NCBI GenBank assembly: GCA_000969725.1
Contig: JXSR01S002813.1
DNA: 32,457 nt
Direction: 5' to 3' (one strand)
From: Ophiothrix spiculata
Lineage: Eukaryota > Echinodermata > Ophiuroidea > Amphilepidida > Ophiotrichidae
Positions 10,207 to 21,282 of the stretch are shown piece by piece. Position numbers and translations under genes: made by a program. Numbering within the stretch: position 1 is the first letter of the stretch; each line of letters begins with the position of its first letter. The notes beneath the pieces were generated by a model. It was not told the origin of the DNA. It did not search any database and worked only from the letters and a program-made list of their open reading frames with translations.

Positions 10207-11156
10207 TTTGATTTCTCTGATCCGAACAGTGCGATTTTCATAAATTTAATTCAAAAAGGTGCCTTTCATGAATATGGAATAAAACATTTGTTTTTTCAAG
10301 TACCATTTGTATTTTTCAATTTATGCACAAATGGCCATTATGTGAAAGGTAACTTCGGCTTGTGTTTCTCGAGCAAGTTGACACATACACTGTGGTGCAT
10401 TTTACAGAAGCCACGGCACTCGACCTGGCATGCGAGAGTGAGATAGAAAGCCAGTAGGGCTTAGGATTCAGGTGGTGCAGGATATAGAGCATAGGCCTAT
10501 ACATGTGGCTTTTTCACTCAAATATATTGAATTTGAACAAAAGTTTCCAAAAAGTATGAAAGATCAGTAGTGTCGGAGGACTCAGGTCCGACTCCGAAAT
10601 TTGAAATTCAAGATATTTTGCCTTTGTCCAAAAAAATAAATGGATATTTAATCACGATGAGAGTGACATCATATGTTTGTGCAGTGCTCCAACTAGGATG
10701 AGGACACCCGCATGGTGGGAAAAAGTGTGGAAATCAGGAAGCTCCTTCCCAGGAAATTTGAGTATTTGGTGGGAAATTCTGCATTTTCAAATACAGAAAC
10801 TTAATAAATTAGGGAATTTTTGAGTTTTCTTCCTGGGAAATTCACATTCTTTCCAGCTCTGGTCACACCCGGTGGTGTGCCCAAAGGGGGGGGGGGGGGG
10901 GAGTTCATGGAGTATCCTGTCATGTTGGCATGGCAGTTCTCAATGAATTGATGCATTCAAATCTCACAAGGTACAAGTGGTTCCCTCACGAGTATCCATG
11001 ATGTGATACACAAAGTCAAGAGTCTCCCTAAGATGGTAATGCCAGTCAGCTTTCTTTCTTATACATTTTTATGTACTTGTTTTTCTAGGATTTTTAATGT
11101 GTAAAGAAAGTACTACACTACACCGCTAATTTGACCTTATAATTTGAAGCTAGGGA
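10207..11156. other. Upstream flank of the DUSP-like gene, no coding sequence seen
   Basis: It contains a run of 16 G at 10886-10901 and a GGGAAATT-containing repeat fragment around 10720-10860 (TTCCCAGGAAATTTG and CTTCCTGGGAAATTC are inverted to each other). No TATA box or CpG island is evident. The DUSP promoter and any untranslated first exon should lie near the right end. Confidence 0.4.
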
Positions 11157-11168
11157 GCGGCCATTTTG
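11157..11168 (+). promoter_or_regulatory. YY1-like motif upstream of the DUSP start codon
   Basis: GCGGCCATTTTG lies 48 bp before the start codon and is close to the YY1 consensus GCCGCCATTTTG, which in animals is often found just after transcription starts. This suggests the transcription start is near 11.1 kb. The same motif class also occurs in repeats of this window, so it is weak evidence. Confidence 0.25.
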
Positions 11169-11215
11169 ATGAGGAATTAATTCAGTCAAGGTGTACAAGA
11201 GGCTAAGGAAGAAAA

Positions 11216-11236
11216 ATGGGTACAGGAATGAGTCAG
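11216..11236 (+). CDS. DUSP22: DUSP-like exon 1
   Basis: It encodes MGTGMSQ and ends on a codon boundary at CAG|GTATGC. The whole myristoylation signal is carried by this 21-nt coding segment. Upstream sequence to about 11.1 kb is presumed 5' UTR. Confidence 0.88.
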
Positions 11237-14200
11237 GTATGCACATGTGACATTTTGCAACTTATTGTAATTTTAAGTAGAAATTTTTGTGTGCAGTAAT
11301 TTTCACATACAGTCACTTTTGAATCATTTCGCACATTTTATTTTCGCACATGTGGAGATTTAAATGGGTGCGGTCCTGGTGTAGTACATACTAATAACTT
11401 TTCATGGTGCATGAGCGTAAACGGAATGCTAAAAGTATCTCAGTTACTCCTGAGAATGTTGGAAACTTCACCAACATTTTTTCTTTAGTGTAAAATAAGC
11501 TATACCTTACTCGCATAAATGCAAACTTTAATTGCTATGAAAAGCACCAATCACACTGTAGTGATTATGATAAAGAACCAGTCACACTGCAGCAATAGTA
11601 TTAGGATGGCCATACTGTAGTTACGTACTGGTTACATTTGTGCCAGGGTGACCGTGGTAATGGGTTGCCCTTTTACCTTACATATTATTTTTAAGGCTTC
11701 ATTTCTTTTCAAAGGAAATGTTTCATGATATTTTTGACCTGTTATTTCTATCTAATAAAATTCTGACTTGTGTATAACTTTGTTTATTTTCCAGATTTTA
11801 CCAGGTCTTTACCTTGGAAATTTCAGAGGTATGTTGATGATTTCTGCGATTTAAATGTGTTTTCAATTTTCAGTATGTTTCCAAAATATTAGCTTTGCAT
11901 AGATTTTGTTCTATTTTGTCTCACCTGAACGCATACACCAGTCACTGTTCTATGCGCTGTCCGCAACATATCTTCAGGACTGTAAGGCCTACGGAAACGA
12001 AACTTGGTGTCATGAAGGATCTCAGGATAAACTTGCTCTGCAAAATTTTGGGGGTGTGGCCAAGGTCATTTAAGGTCAAATGGTCATTTGAGGTCAAATC
12101 TCCAAAATGTTCAAAAAGTTTACCTTAGGTCATCCGAGATCATTTCAAAGTCATGCCCATTACTCATGAACCCTTGATTCCACATGGATTAAATTTGGAC
12201 CATGGATAGCCCTTAACCCGGGGTCAAGGTAAGTCAAGGGACCGTTCATTATTTACAGGGGAGGGGGGGCCGGGAGAAGTTGCGGGTNNNNNNNNNNNNN
12301 NNNNNNNNNNNNNNNNNNNNNNNNNNNNNNNNNNNNNNNNNNNNNNNNNNNNNNNNNNNNNNNNNNNNNNNNNNNNNNNNNNNNNNNNNNNNNNNNNNNN
12401 NNNNNNNNNNNNNNNNNNNNNNNNNNNNNNNNNNNNNNNNNNNNNNNNNNNNNNNNNNNNNNNNNNNNNNNNNNNNNNNNNNNNNNNNNNNNNNNNNNNN
12501 NNNNNNNNNNNNNNNNNNNNNNNNNNNNNNNNNNNNNNNNNNNNNNNNNNNNNNNNNNNNNNNNNNNNNNNNNNNNNNNNNNNNNNNNNNNNNNNNNNNN
12601 NNNNNNNNNNNNNNNNNNNNNNNNNNNNNNNNNNNNNNNNNNNNNNNNNNNNNNNNNNNNNNNNNNNNNNNNNNNNNNNNNNNNNNNNNNNNNNNNNNNN
12701 NNNNNNNNNNNNNNNNNNNNNNNNNNNNNNNNNNNNNNNNNNNNNNNNNNNNNNNNNNNNNNNNNNNNNNNNNNNNNNNNNNNNNNNNNNNNNNNNNNNN
12801 NNNNNNNNNNNNNNNNNNNNNNNNNNNNNNNNNNNNNNNNNNNNNNNNNNNNNNNNNNNNNNNNNNNNNNNNNNNNNNNNNNNNNNNNNNNNNNNNNNNN
12901 NNNNNNNNNNNNNNNNNNNNNNNNNNNNNNNNNNNNNGCCACTGTGGAAGAGGTAGTAGAAAAGGGTAGTCTTCCCCAAATAACATGTACCATTTTATTT
13001 AGTCTTTCCTTAAAATGAAGGTTATTCTAATACCGTGTAAATATTTGTGTGAACTTTGCAAGAATTTGAAACAAATTTGTAAGTATAAATGCGCGTGCAG
13101 CGCGCTAAAAATTTAGAATTTTTACCTTAAAATTTCAAAATCAGACTTACATCAATGGTCAAACATCAGACAAGTGATAAAGTTTACGCAAGTTTTACAT
13201 GACCCCCCCTGCTTAACACAAAAAAATTACACAACCCCCCCTATCGACCAAATAAAAATTACATGACCCCCCCTATGTTTCTCCCGGCCCCCCCTCCCCT
13301 GTAAATAATGAACGGTCCCCAAAGTCAGAAGGTCATTTGAGGTCAAATATCCAAAATGGTCAAAAAGTTGACCTGAGGTCATGTCAATGTCATTTCAAAG
13401 GTTATGGCCATAACTTGTGGACTATTGACCCCACATGGAACAAACTTAGACCTTGAATAGTCCTTGGCCCAAGGTATAACTTGATTGGATCAGGGAGAGG
13501 TCAAAAGGTTGTTTGAGGTCGAATCCCACTTTAATGGTCATATCCTACAAATAATCAGGAGTTTACTCAAAAGCCCAATGTCTTTTCGATATTACTGTAA
13601 TAACTCTTTAAACGTGGACCAAACTATCAGAAGTTAGGTGACCATATTTGGATGATAAATTTTTCTGCTGGAATCCTTTACGAACCGCTACCAGGCTAGA
13701 CGTGTGGTTCGCGAACCAAATTGTTATCGGCGTCGTACATGTTATACATGTACGTAATTGTTTTTTCTGTCCATTACAAAGTAGGATCAAACTTATGATC
13801 AATAACTCTGTTATCAACAGAAAAATAATATACAAATTTGTGTAGTATTTAAATGCCAATAGCAGCTATATTGACAATAAGATACCCTGGCATGGCTAGA
13901 TCTCACGGGATTTATCTCATCTTGGAAGTTGGAGAATGACAACCAAGTTCTGTAACATTATTGGATGGGTCAAAAATAACCAACTCTGATGCGATAAGCC
14001 TTGGGCTAGCTCACATTGGTTTAATTTAGAGGTCCATGGTATCAAACCCTTCTAGTGTTAGAAAAATAGTCTGAAATCTAGATATGAATAATCTCTTATT
14101 TTAAGTTTAACTTAAAAATAAGAGGATAAAATTTTATTATTTTTAACAATTGCTAATATTGGCCTCTTTTATTTGTTATGAATTCATGATGTTCTTATTA

Positions 14201-17200
14201 TTATTTGTTTACAGATTCTAAAGATAAAGAACAACTTCAAACAAATAAGATCACTCATATCCTATCTATCCATGATAATGCCAAGCCTTTACTTGAGGTA
14301 TGTACGTATGATAAGTAATATATAAATATGTGAGATTATAATGGAAGTTCATCTGTGTTTGTAAAAAGACAAATCCATATGTGTTTAAACTTAAATCACA
14401 ATGCAGAAATGTGTGTATGTATGTTAAACATTTATCATTTGTCCTGAAGAAGTCAGAGCTACTCCTGATGAAAGCTTGACAGTTCAAAACTTGTCTAACG
14501 GCAAACCTGTTAAAATCTACCAATTGTTATGAATTCCTGTCGTAAAAGCCTTTCTCAAAAAAAAAATAGCTGTTTTGATCCAAAGTTTAAACATGTATGA
14601 TGGGTAAGTTATTCCTGAGCTGCTAGAATAGCGGATAGGGACAATCCAACAGCAATTCAAGATTGTCTTTTTAATTTTTCCGCTATTATGTTGTCAAATT
14701 CCAGGTTCTTAAAGGAGGTAGATCCAATTTCTTTAATGTGTGAGATTTTGGTACCAAAATATGGCTCATTATTTGCTCATCCCATGTGATATTTTACCGA
14801 GCTGTAAAATGTTTTGTTTTTATAAATATTATGAAGATGTGTCTAAATATGGTAACCTTAACCCCACTGGAACTCACTAAAGCTCACTGTTGAAAATCAT
14901 GAAACGCTAAAGTCCAAATATGTCATAGACTGGGTCACAAGTTGGGACCAAATTGCTGCCAGGTTAGCATCTCTGTGGTGGCCAGTTAATGGTGTGCCTC
15001 GCTTGGGGCCTGGCCCCTAAAGTCTGTATTCAAAGGTGTAACCCAAGTCGTTCCCAAACACAAAATGAACCCCTATTGGAGTCAATTTCAAGGACATTTT
15101 GTCAATTTTTTACCCCTTTTTCCTTAAAAACGAGGACAAAAAAAAATGAAATTGGCTTGAATATTACCCCCTATATTTAACATAACGAGGACATATTTTT
15201 CAAAGTCCCTCTATTTTTATAATTCAAGGGCACTGTAACATACTAAGTTTTCATGCAGATTATATTTTACACTACTTAGAACTTTGATTTTATTCCTAAC
15301 TATGAGTAAACACAATTTGATATGTTGTGAAATGTAAAAAAACAGCCTTTTTACAGTGTGTAATCGAGAAACTGTAACAATAAAACTACTTTTTTACCCC
15401 AGATTTTTACGTAAAATTATAATTTGACTAGTATTCAAATATTAGCATATTTCTGAAAATCACCCTATTTGTTATTTCGATGACACAAAATATCCCCTAT
15501 TTTAAAAATATCAAGGACATTGTTGTCCGCGGACAGGGTTGAAAAAGGAACCCTTTTTCCGCGAGATTGGTAACGCTCATGCGTACACATAGTCAAAGTT
15601 AAGTTTGGGGGCCGGGGCTTGGGGCCCGTGAGTTCTTGGGTTCGAATCCGGTTGAAAACATATGATTTTTTCGCATGACATATTTTGACTTCGGCTAGAA
15701 AACGAAACTACTCTAAATTCAGGGTTAGGTTTAAATGAATTTACACAGCAAAGTATGCAGATACAAAATACCGGTACATTATTGCTCTTTAAAGTACAAC
15801 CATTGGATCAATTTGAGTAAAATATGAAACTAGGAACAAAACTAAAAAAAATGACCATACTCGTTGAATTTTAATCTGAGGTTTTGAAAGGTTTTTTTTG
15901 TGTGTGTTTTGTAATTGTTGATTTTGATGTTGATCAGAGTCATAGCACAGTGCTGAATGGTCCCAGTCACACACACACACCCCACACTGTATAAAACATG
16001 GGTGTATTGAATAAGTATCATGTATGTCAAATCCAAAATTCTACTCACAACTTTAGTTTTCACCCCTCCAATGAGAGGCTTGATTATAAGTGTTCTACTC
16101 CACTAGTTTTCCTGCAAAGCTTGTTGACATTCTTACTCCATTGGTTCACAGTTTGTTTCAGCAGAGTATCATATATGTGATCTCTGAAAAAGTTGTTGTC
16201 ATTGGTCTATGTTGATTTAAATCTTATAAATGTTTATTAAAGTCCTTTTAATGTCTTTGTCCTTTTTAGGGATATAAATATCTGTGTATAGCAGCAGCAG
16301 ATTCACCTGGACAAAACATGTAAGTTGAACAATGTAAAGAGTGGTCTGATGAATACCATACAATGAAACTCTGTTAAGAGTCCAAAAGTTTTAAAAATAT
16401 GACAGATGTGAGTTTTATATACCTGGATTTCTTGTTAAACCTAAAAAGCTGAAATGATTAGAATAACATAAATCAGTTATTGAAGACCATACATGGTTTA
16501 AATAAAATGATCGAAAACAATTTGTGTATTTGTAAAACAAATAGAATGAGAGTACACTCTGTGAGTTATCCAAAAGAGCACTTTCTTATGATTTAAAACT
16601 TGTAGCTTAACCTTTCACCTCTTTTGAACTTTTAGTAAATTATGTTTTCACATGCTAATATGTTTAGCCCCTGATTTGTGGCTGTTCTAACTTATTTGAT
16701 TTAATTGGTTCTCATTGTGTATAGCCTTGCCCAAAACAGTTGTGCTCTCTACAACGGTGCTTCTAGGTCAAGGGGTTCAGATGAATAAAGTCTACATTTG
16801 TTTTTAAAAATTGGGTCAAAACTTTGAAAAAAATCAAAATCCTTAACCAGGAAGTGAACCTTGGACCTCCTGTTATCATCCTAAATGAAGTTATTACTTG
16901 TCAGCATTACATATTTTTTGTTGTTTTTGTCCCTATACAGAAGTCAATTTTTTCAGAAGGCTATAGACTTCATTCATGACTGCAGGATAGGAGGAGGCAA
17001 TTGCCTTATACATTGGTAAGTCTAAGGGCGTGTTCACACATAAGATTTCGGCCATGACTATAATATTCTCACTCTTGAGCCGCTCACAAGCAATTTCCAG
17101 TGTGAACGCACTTATAGAAAGTGTCTCGCTCGTGACTAGAAATGATACGTCACTAGTTTTAACGCGCAAGTTGTCTCCCAGTGTGAACACAACTGCTAAG

Positions 17201-20200
17201 TTGTCTCGCTCTAGAGCTGCTCACGACTCGTCATGATTAATATGTGTGAACACAGCCTAAGTGTATAGGCTGTGAAAGGCAGGGAGGAGTATTTAGTACA
17301 AAAGTAGTTAAACAGAGATGTAATGCATAGATATGGAGCAAAATCAGGCTGTCTAGTACCTCAATGGGCCCTTTGTCTTGCAAAATTTGAGCTCAAATGC
17401 ACAAAGTTTGGCAAAAAAGTGATTTTTGTACAAATTTGATTCAAAATTTGGATTAATTGATACATATAATTATGGTCCCATTTTATTGAAAATATGTAAT
17501 GGTAAAGGACATAATTTTTGCAAGGTATTTTATTTTCATGAAGCTTTGCCTCTTCTGATGTAGTGTGGAAATGCAATTAAGTAAGGATTAATAGAAAGGC
17601 AGACAGCAACCAAAATGTTTTTTTAAAATATGAAATAAGAAACCAATATACTCACATGTTACTTCCTCTGCGTTACGTTACAGTATAGCAGGCATTTCCC
17701 GTAGTACTACCCTGACTGTGGCCTACATGATGACAATAACACAATACAATTGGCAAGACTGTTTACGAGCAGCAACGCAGGCACGGTCGGTAGCCAGACC
17801 AAACTTTGGGTTCCAGAAACAGCTACAAGATTATGAGTATACAACACTAGCAGAGGTAATAATAATAACACTATAAACAGAGATACTTTCATTTGCAGGT
17901 TATTCTGTGAAAGGTGATCACAACTTTCTCAAGCTTTTTTATTCATCACATGGACATACACTAAGCTCTAAAGTTTTCTGCGATACGGAAAATGGAAAAT
18001 GCAATTTTCACAGGATATAGGCATTTTAATGGTTGTTAACAGATCAATGCTAATTATGTAAAGGAATTTTCTGATGTAAGTGATCTTGTCTCTCAGTTCC
18101 CCAACAGGTAATTCTAGCTCTAATGTCTTACCCAAAGATATAACTTTTATGACAGGACTCAAACTTTTACCCTATAGATCTTTTCAAAACAAGACTTTTC
18201 GAGAATTTCCAAAGCTGATTTTACACTTTCCGGCAATTGCCGAAAGAAAAAGTGACTCTTCAACATAATAACCAGAATGTTAAGTTCGCGTTCTCGTTAA
18301 CTGGTTGCGTACAAATTCGAACTTGTAATTAGCGTTAGCACTAACAAGTCACTTTTGGTGTGATCACCCTGATGTGACTTGAAATCTTAAGCTTAATCAG
18401 CCGATTTCAAATGGAAATTTCACTCTTTGTTTCGGTGAGCGTATGGTGCCATCAGCGAAAAGTTGTTCAGAATTAGTGTATCTAATAATGTATGGGTCCG
18501 GTTCTATTTATTTTTCACTGTTATTGCAGTGAAATGAGAGAGAATTTTCTGAAAATGTTGTTGACAAAATTGTGCATACTAATGAGCTTGTATGTGATTG
18601 GTTGAAAAATTGGCCATGTGATCAATGTTCCGGAGATTTCCGAATGGATTTTGAAAAGGTCAATGATTCGGACACCTGTGCTACACCACACAAGATATTT
18701 AAAGACTGGCCTTTTTGTTGGTTGTTGAGAGATACAGGCTAGTTTTGTGAAGGATTTTGGTCTCTTTAAATAGCTTAGTTATTTTTCATCTGTAATTTAT
18801 TAAACAATTATACATCAACAAATTTATTGTCTGATTTATCATCCCCACTCTAAAAAGATAAAAAGGATATCTGTATGACCTACCCAAAGAGTAATTAATA
18901 TCAACTTTAAATATGAATTTTCCCTTTTCTAATGAACATGATCAAACTACATTTGAAACAGTGGGTCTATTTATTCATTACAATTAATGTTTGACTTTAT
19001 CATTACAAATTTCTTGACAGGCTCTGTCACAATAAAGCTAAAAATACAGAGTCCACAGTTGTCTGTTGACTGTTGATATCAGTGACAGGTCAAGGTAGCG
19101 TATTTCAATGTCTCAGTCCATAATCGTTGTAATTTAGAAATGTAATGATTTGAACCCACAAAATCTGGAGAACTGCATGATGGATGTTAAAAAGATGCAT
19201 TATAGAGTCAAAAGGGATCTACATAGATTGACAAATAAAATTGAGCTGTAATAACATTTCACCTAAAATTCGATATGAATTATTCAAAATGCCTTTAAGG
19301 CAATTTAAGGCTAAACTGTTAACGAAAAGATGGTCAAAGAACATGAGTGTAAATTATATTCTAAGCTTTGGTATATACTGTAATTATCTCTATATTTCAT
19401 ATAAAGTGCTCAAGCCTGTAATGGGCTTGAACACTTTTAATTCCAAAGATAGTCACCTGAAATAATGCTGTTAAATTACGCTCCCATGTGGTTCTATCCC
19501 ACTGGTTGAGCACTTTCGACTATTTCTGGAGTGTTGGCTTCACGGAATGGCCGGGTTTGTCACGTTTTTGACACCACTGAATGTACATATGTATATTTAG
19601 CCTGGTTTCTCAAAAGCGTTGCAAACTCTATCCCATCTGATGAATGGGTACACAATGAGCGTAAGCGAGGGTATCTAAGAAACTTTCAGTAATGGCTGCC
19701 TTTCCAGAGGTCTATACTTAGAAATTTGTTTCTTAGCTCGCCTGTAATGGGCTTGAGCACTTTTAATTACAAAGATAGTCACCTGAAATAATGCTGTTAT
19801 ATATATATACATATATGTGTATTTTTTTATACCTCAATTGTAGTATTTTGAATTAATATGTGTGTGTGTCTGTAGAGAGGGCCTGCTTGACAATGAAGTA
19901 GTGTCCTCATTTAAGAAAGAATAAATAAATAAATAACTGTGTTTCTCTGTCACAAATTAACCACAACTATCAATGTTGTGTGTCAATAGTTGCTTAATAA
20001 TAGATATACCTGTTACACAATAACATGAATAAGGAATGCTGTGACACAGAATCCTAAATGTTGATTATTACATGTACAGACCTATTAACAAATTATGCAC
20101 CATACCATCTTTGAAGGAAAGTCTAACAATATGTTGAATTTTTCAACGTGTTTTGAGTGTCCTGGTGGAACTCCCAAATCTGTTTATTTTGACAGATCTT

Positions 20201-21282
20201 TCAAACATGACCTCTTTGTGCTTTTGACTAGTAGATACATATTGTATATTTTACTTATGGGAACCATCTGATAATAGTTTATAAGGAGTAGACAAGTATT
20301 AGAAGTTAGCAGAGATGTTTCAAAGTTGTGTATAGACTAAATTATTGATCAACTGACTTAATTCATTGTGAAAATGAAATGAGTAAATTTCTGGAAAAGT
20401 TAGTTTGTTTCGAATATAGCATCAAAATCAATGTACAATACTGCCCACCAATGACAAAAGGGAATAACTTTCATATTAAAGGAGCATGATCCAATTGCTT
20501 CAACATTTTTCAAGCTTTTTGAGATTTTGATACCAAAATATTTCACATATTTTTCTTATAATCCATGCGAAATTTCACAGCTGAGTTTCTTCCGTTTTGG
20601 AGATTAATATGAAAATGTGTCCAATTATGCTAACCATTATAAATTTTACTCAGAAACGTATAGGCTGCTCAAAAATACAAAATTGTCCATAAAATAAAAA
20701 CTGTTTGACCGATCAGCTGAAATTTGAAACTTAAACCTCTTTTGCAGTGACCTTTCATATGGCTCTGAAAACAAAATTTTGAAAAATAGGACCATGCTCT
20801 TGTAATTCTAGACAAATTCCAATTTTTTTTTGTTGGCTTCCATTGACTTGCTCACAAAATAGTTTTGGCCAATTGCAGTTATACCCGTTTGTCATGGGCT
20901 GGCAGAATAGTCTAATTGCTTACCTCTTCAGTTGATTGATTTAAATGAAGATTGACCCATTGTTTGTCAATATTTATTCAAATTTTTAAGTATGATAAAA
21001 CCTGTGCATTTCAGTACTGCAGGCAATTCATGTGAGATAATAGCCATTTCTAATGATTAATTCTTATAATGTCTGCTTCATCCACAGAACCGAGAAAGGA
21101 TGAAGAAACGCAACCCAGAGTACTCAAACAGTGATGACAGCAAACATATTAAAGAACTATTAGACCAGTACAAAAAATCCAAAAATAATGCTGAGGCGAG
21201 GGAAGGACAAGAGGATTTTCTGTACCCACTCGCGCACAATGCCTATGATATCCCTCCGCCGGGATCGGGACCTATGATGTAA
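11216..21282 (+). CDS. DUSP22: DUSP15/DUSP22-like atypical dual-specificity phosphatase, complete spliced gene
   Basis: Coding exons are 11216-11236, 11795-11828, 14215-14297, 16270-16319, 16941-17015, 17684-17855 and 21088-21282 (630 nt, 209 residues plus TAA). All six introns are GT-AG and the phases join cleanly. The start MGTGMSQ sits in AAAAATGGG, and its Gly2 and Ser6 fit N-myristoylation, known for DUSP22 and DUSP15. The signature HCIAGISRS places nucleophile C88 and R94; D57 in CIAAADSP is the general acid, the same numbering as human DUSP22. Other family blocks are ILPGLYLGNF and THILSIHD. These small phosphatases act on phosphotyrosine/phosphothreonine proteins and DUSP22 modulates JNK and receptor signalling. 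The C-terminal 60 residues are hydrophilic (MKKRNPEYSNSDD) and unlike the human tail. The gene looks pre-duplicate to DUSP15 and DUSP22, so the symbol is a family label. Confidence 0.93.
11795..11828 (+). CDS. DUSP22: DUSP-like exon 2
   Basis: It encodes ILPGLYLGNFR plus one base of a split Asp codon. The acceptor is TTTTCCAG and the donor G|GTATGT. This is the first strand of the phosphatase fold. Confidence 0.92.
12238..13319. mobile_element. DNA transposon-like element with GC-rich TIRs, containing the assembly gap
   Basis: The left end starts GGGACCGTTCATTATTTACA and continues into a G-rich block ending CCGGGAG. The right end is the mirror, CTCCCGGCC followed by a C-rich block and TGTAAATAATGAACGGTCCC. 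The direct triplet CAA flanks both ends (12235-12237 and 13320-13322). Near the right end the motif ACATGACCCCCCCT or a variant recurs three times (about 13197, 13232 and 13261). The middle is unknown. Confidence 0.8.
12288..12937. other. Assembly gap (650 N)
   Basis: A run of N inside the TIR element. Open frames across it are artefacts. The poly-G/poly-C blocks next to it probably caused the gap, and its true length may differ. Confidence 0.99.
14215..14297 (+). CDS. DUSP22: DUSP-like exon 3
   Basis: It encodes D (split) SKDKEQLQTNKITHILSIHD followed by NAKPLLE and ends on a codon boundary at GAG|GTATGT. The acceptor is TTTGTTTACAG. Confidence 0.93.
14711..14870 (+). repeat. Dispersed repeat family TTAAAGGAG, copy 1 (DUSP intron 3)
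   Basis: It shares TTAAAGGAG, GATCCAATT, GAGATTTTG followed by TACCAAAATAT, and ATGAAGATGTGTC-type blocks in order with 20479-20640. Both copies lie in introns of the DUSP-like gene in the same orientation. Confidence 0.6.
14922..15016 (-). repeat. Dispersed repeat, SINE-like, copy 2
   Basis: It is the reverse complement of the family at 1871-1959, sharing TTGGGACCAAAT and TAATGGTGTGCCT. The copy here lacks an obvious B box. Confidence 0.5.
15639..15649 (+). repeat. Isolated Pol III B-box sequence (SINE remnant)
   Basis: GGTTCGAATCC matches the tRNA B box exactly. I see no A box at the right spacing and no cloverleaf, so it is best read as a tRNA-derived SINE remnant. Intron 3 between 15020 and 16260 otherwise holds AT-rich sequence with GAGGACA/AAGGACA repeats and a TGTCCGCGGACA palindrome near 15524. 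Confidence 0.4.
16270..16319 (+). CDS. DUSP22: DUSP-like exon 4
   Basis: It encodes GYKYLCIAAADSPGQN plus two bases of an Ile codon. D57, the general acid, is here. The acceptor is CCTTTTTAG and the donor AT|GTAAGT. Confidence 0.93.
16941..17015 (+). CDS. DUSP22: DUSP-like exon 5
   Basis: It completes the Ile codon, encodes SQFFQKAIDFIHDC and RIGGGNCLIH, and leaves TG of the catalytic Cys codon. The acceptor is CTATACAG. The donor GTAAGT at 17016-17021 is followed five bases later by a MITE (17027). Confidence 0.93.
17027..17257 (+). mobile_element. MITE (GTGTTCACACATA family), copy A in DUSP intron 5
   Basis: The ends GGCGTGTTCACACATAAG and TATGTGTGAACACAGCC are inverted repeats. TAAG flanks both sides (17023-17026 and 17258-17261). 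The 231-bp interior contains CTCGCTCGTGACTAG and related blocks that recur in copy B at 24310. No ORF. The insertion begins five bases after the exon 5 donor hexamer. Confidence 0.85.
17684..17855 (+). CDS. DUSP22: DUSP-like exon 6, catalytic loop
   Basis: The first base completes Cys88, followed by IAGISRSTTLTVAYMM, which carries the P-loop Arg94. It continues through NWQDCLRAATQARSVARPN and FGFQKQLQDYEYTTLAE, the usual ARPNxGFxxQLxxYE block of DUSPs, and ends on a codon boundary at GAG|GTAATA. Confidence 0.94.
19414..19473 (+). repeat. 60-bp direct repeat, copy 1
   Basis: GCCTGTAATGGGCTTGAACA and the following bases to ATAATGCTGTTA match 19740-19799 with two substitutions in 60 bp. Confidence 0.85.
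19740..19799 (+). repeat. 60-bp direct repeat, copy 2
   Basis: It is nearly identical to 19414-19473 and ends at a (TA)n tract. The 266 bp between the copies is not repeated. Confidence 0.85.
20479..20640 (+). repeat. Dispersed repeat family TTAAAGGAG, copy 2 (DUSP intron 6)
   Basis: Collinear with 14711-14870. Its opening AGGAGCATGATCC is mirrored by GGACCATGCTCTT at about 20791, so the full element may be a TIR element of about 325 bp. Confidence 0.6.
21088..21282 (+). CDS. DUSP22: DUSP-like exon 7, C-terminal tail of the short form
   Basis: The acceptor is TCATCCACAG. It encodes NRERMKKRNPEYSNSDD, a charged stretch with ELLDQYKKSKNN, and a Pro/Gly-rich end (DIPPPGSGPMM) before TAA at 21280-21282. 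A GTAATC overlapping the stop codon (donor at 21279) could instead splice to 21500. Codons and composition look coding throughout. Confidence 0.88.
   Translation, partial: NRERMKKRNPEYSNSDDSKHIKELLDQYKKSKNNAEAREGQEDFLYPLAHNAYDIPPPGSGPMM

Larger units (their letters stand above)
11910..13560 (+). repeat. AGGTCA-rich repeat in DUSP intron 2, split by an inserted element
   Basis: Two diverged units share TCATTTGAGGTCAAAT, CCAAAATG and CAAAAAGTT blocks, first at about 12080-12237 and again at about 13320-13480. GGTCA half-sites recur throughout. The unit is interrupted at 12238 by the TIR element that runs to 13319. It is separate in sequence from the 975-1351 family but has a similar half-site bias. 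Confidence 0.6.
17856..21087 (+). other. DUSP intron 6, repeats only
   Basis: This 3.2-kb intron has a 60-bp direct repeat (19414-19473 and 19740-19799), a TTAAAGGAG-family copy (20479-20640), an imperfect palindrome CTTTCCGGCAATTGCCGAAAG without its centre match at 18227, and simple AT and AATA tracts near 19800 and 19922. I found no further exon. Confidence 0.6.

Noticed and set aside
12224-12993. Long open frames of about 230 to 250 codons on both strands
   Set aside because: They run through the assembly gap; only the few residues at each end come from real bases.
15600-15660. tRNA gene suggested by GGTTCGAATCC
   Set aside because: No A box at proper distance and no acceptor or anticodon stem. 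Treated as a SINE remnant.
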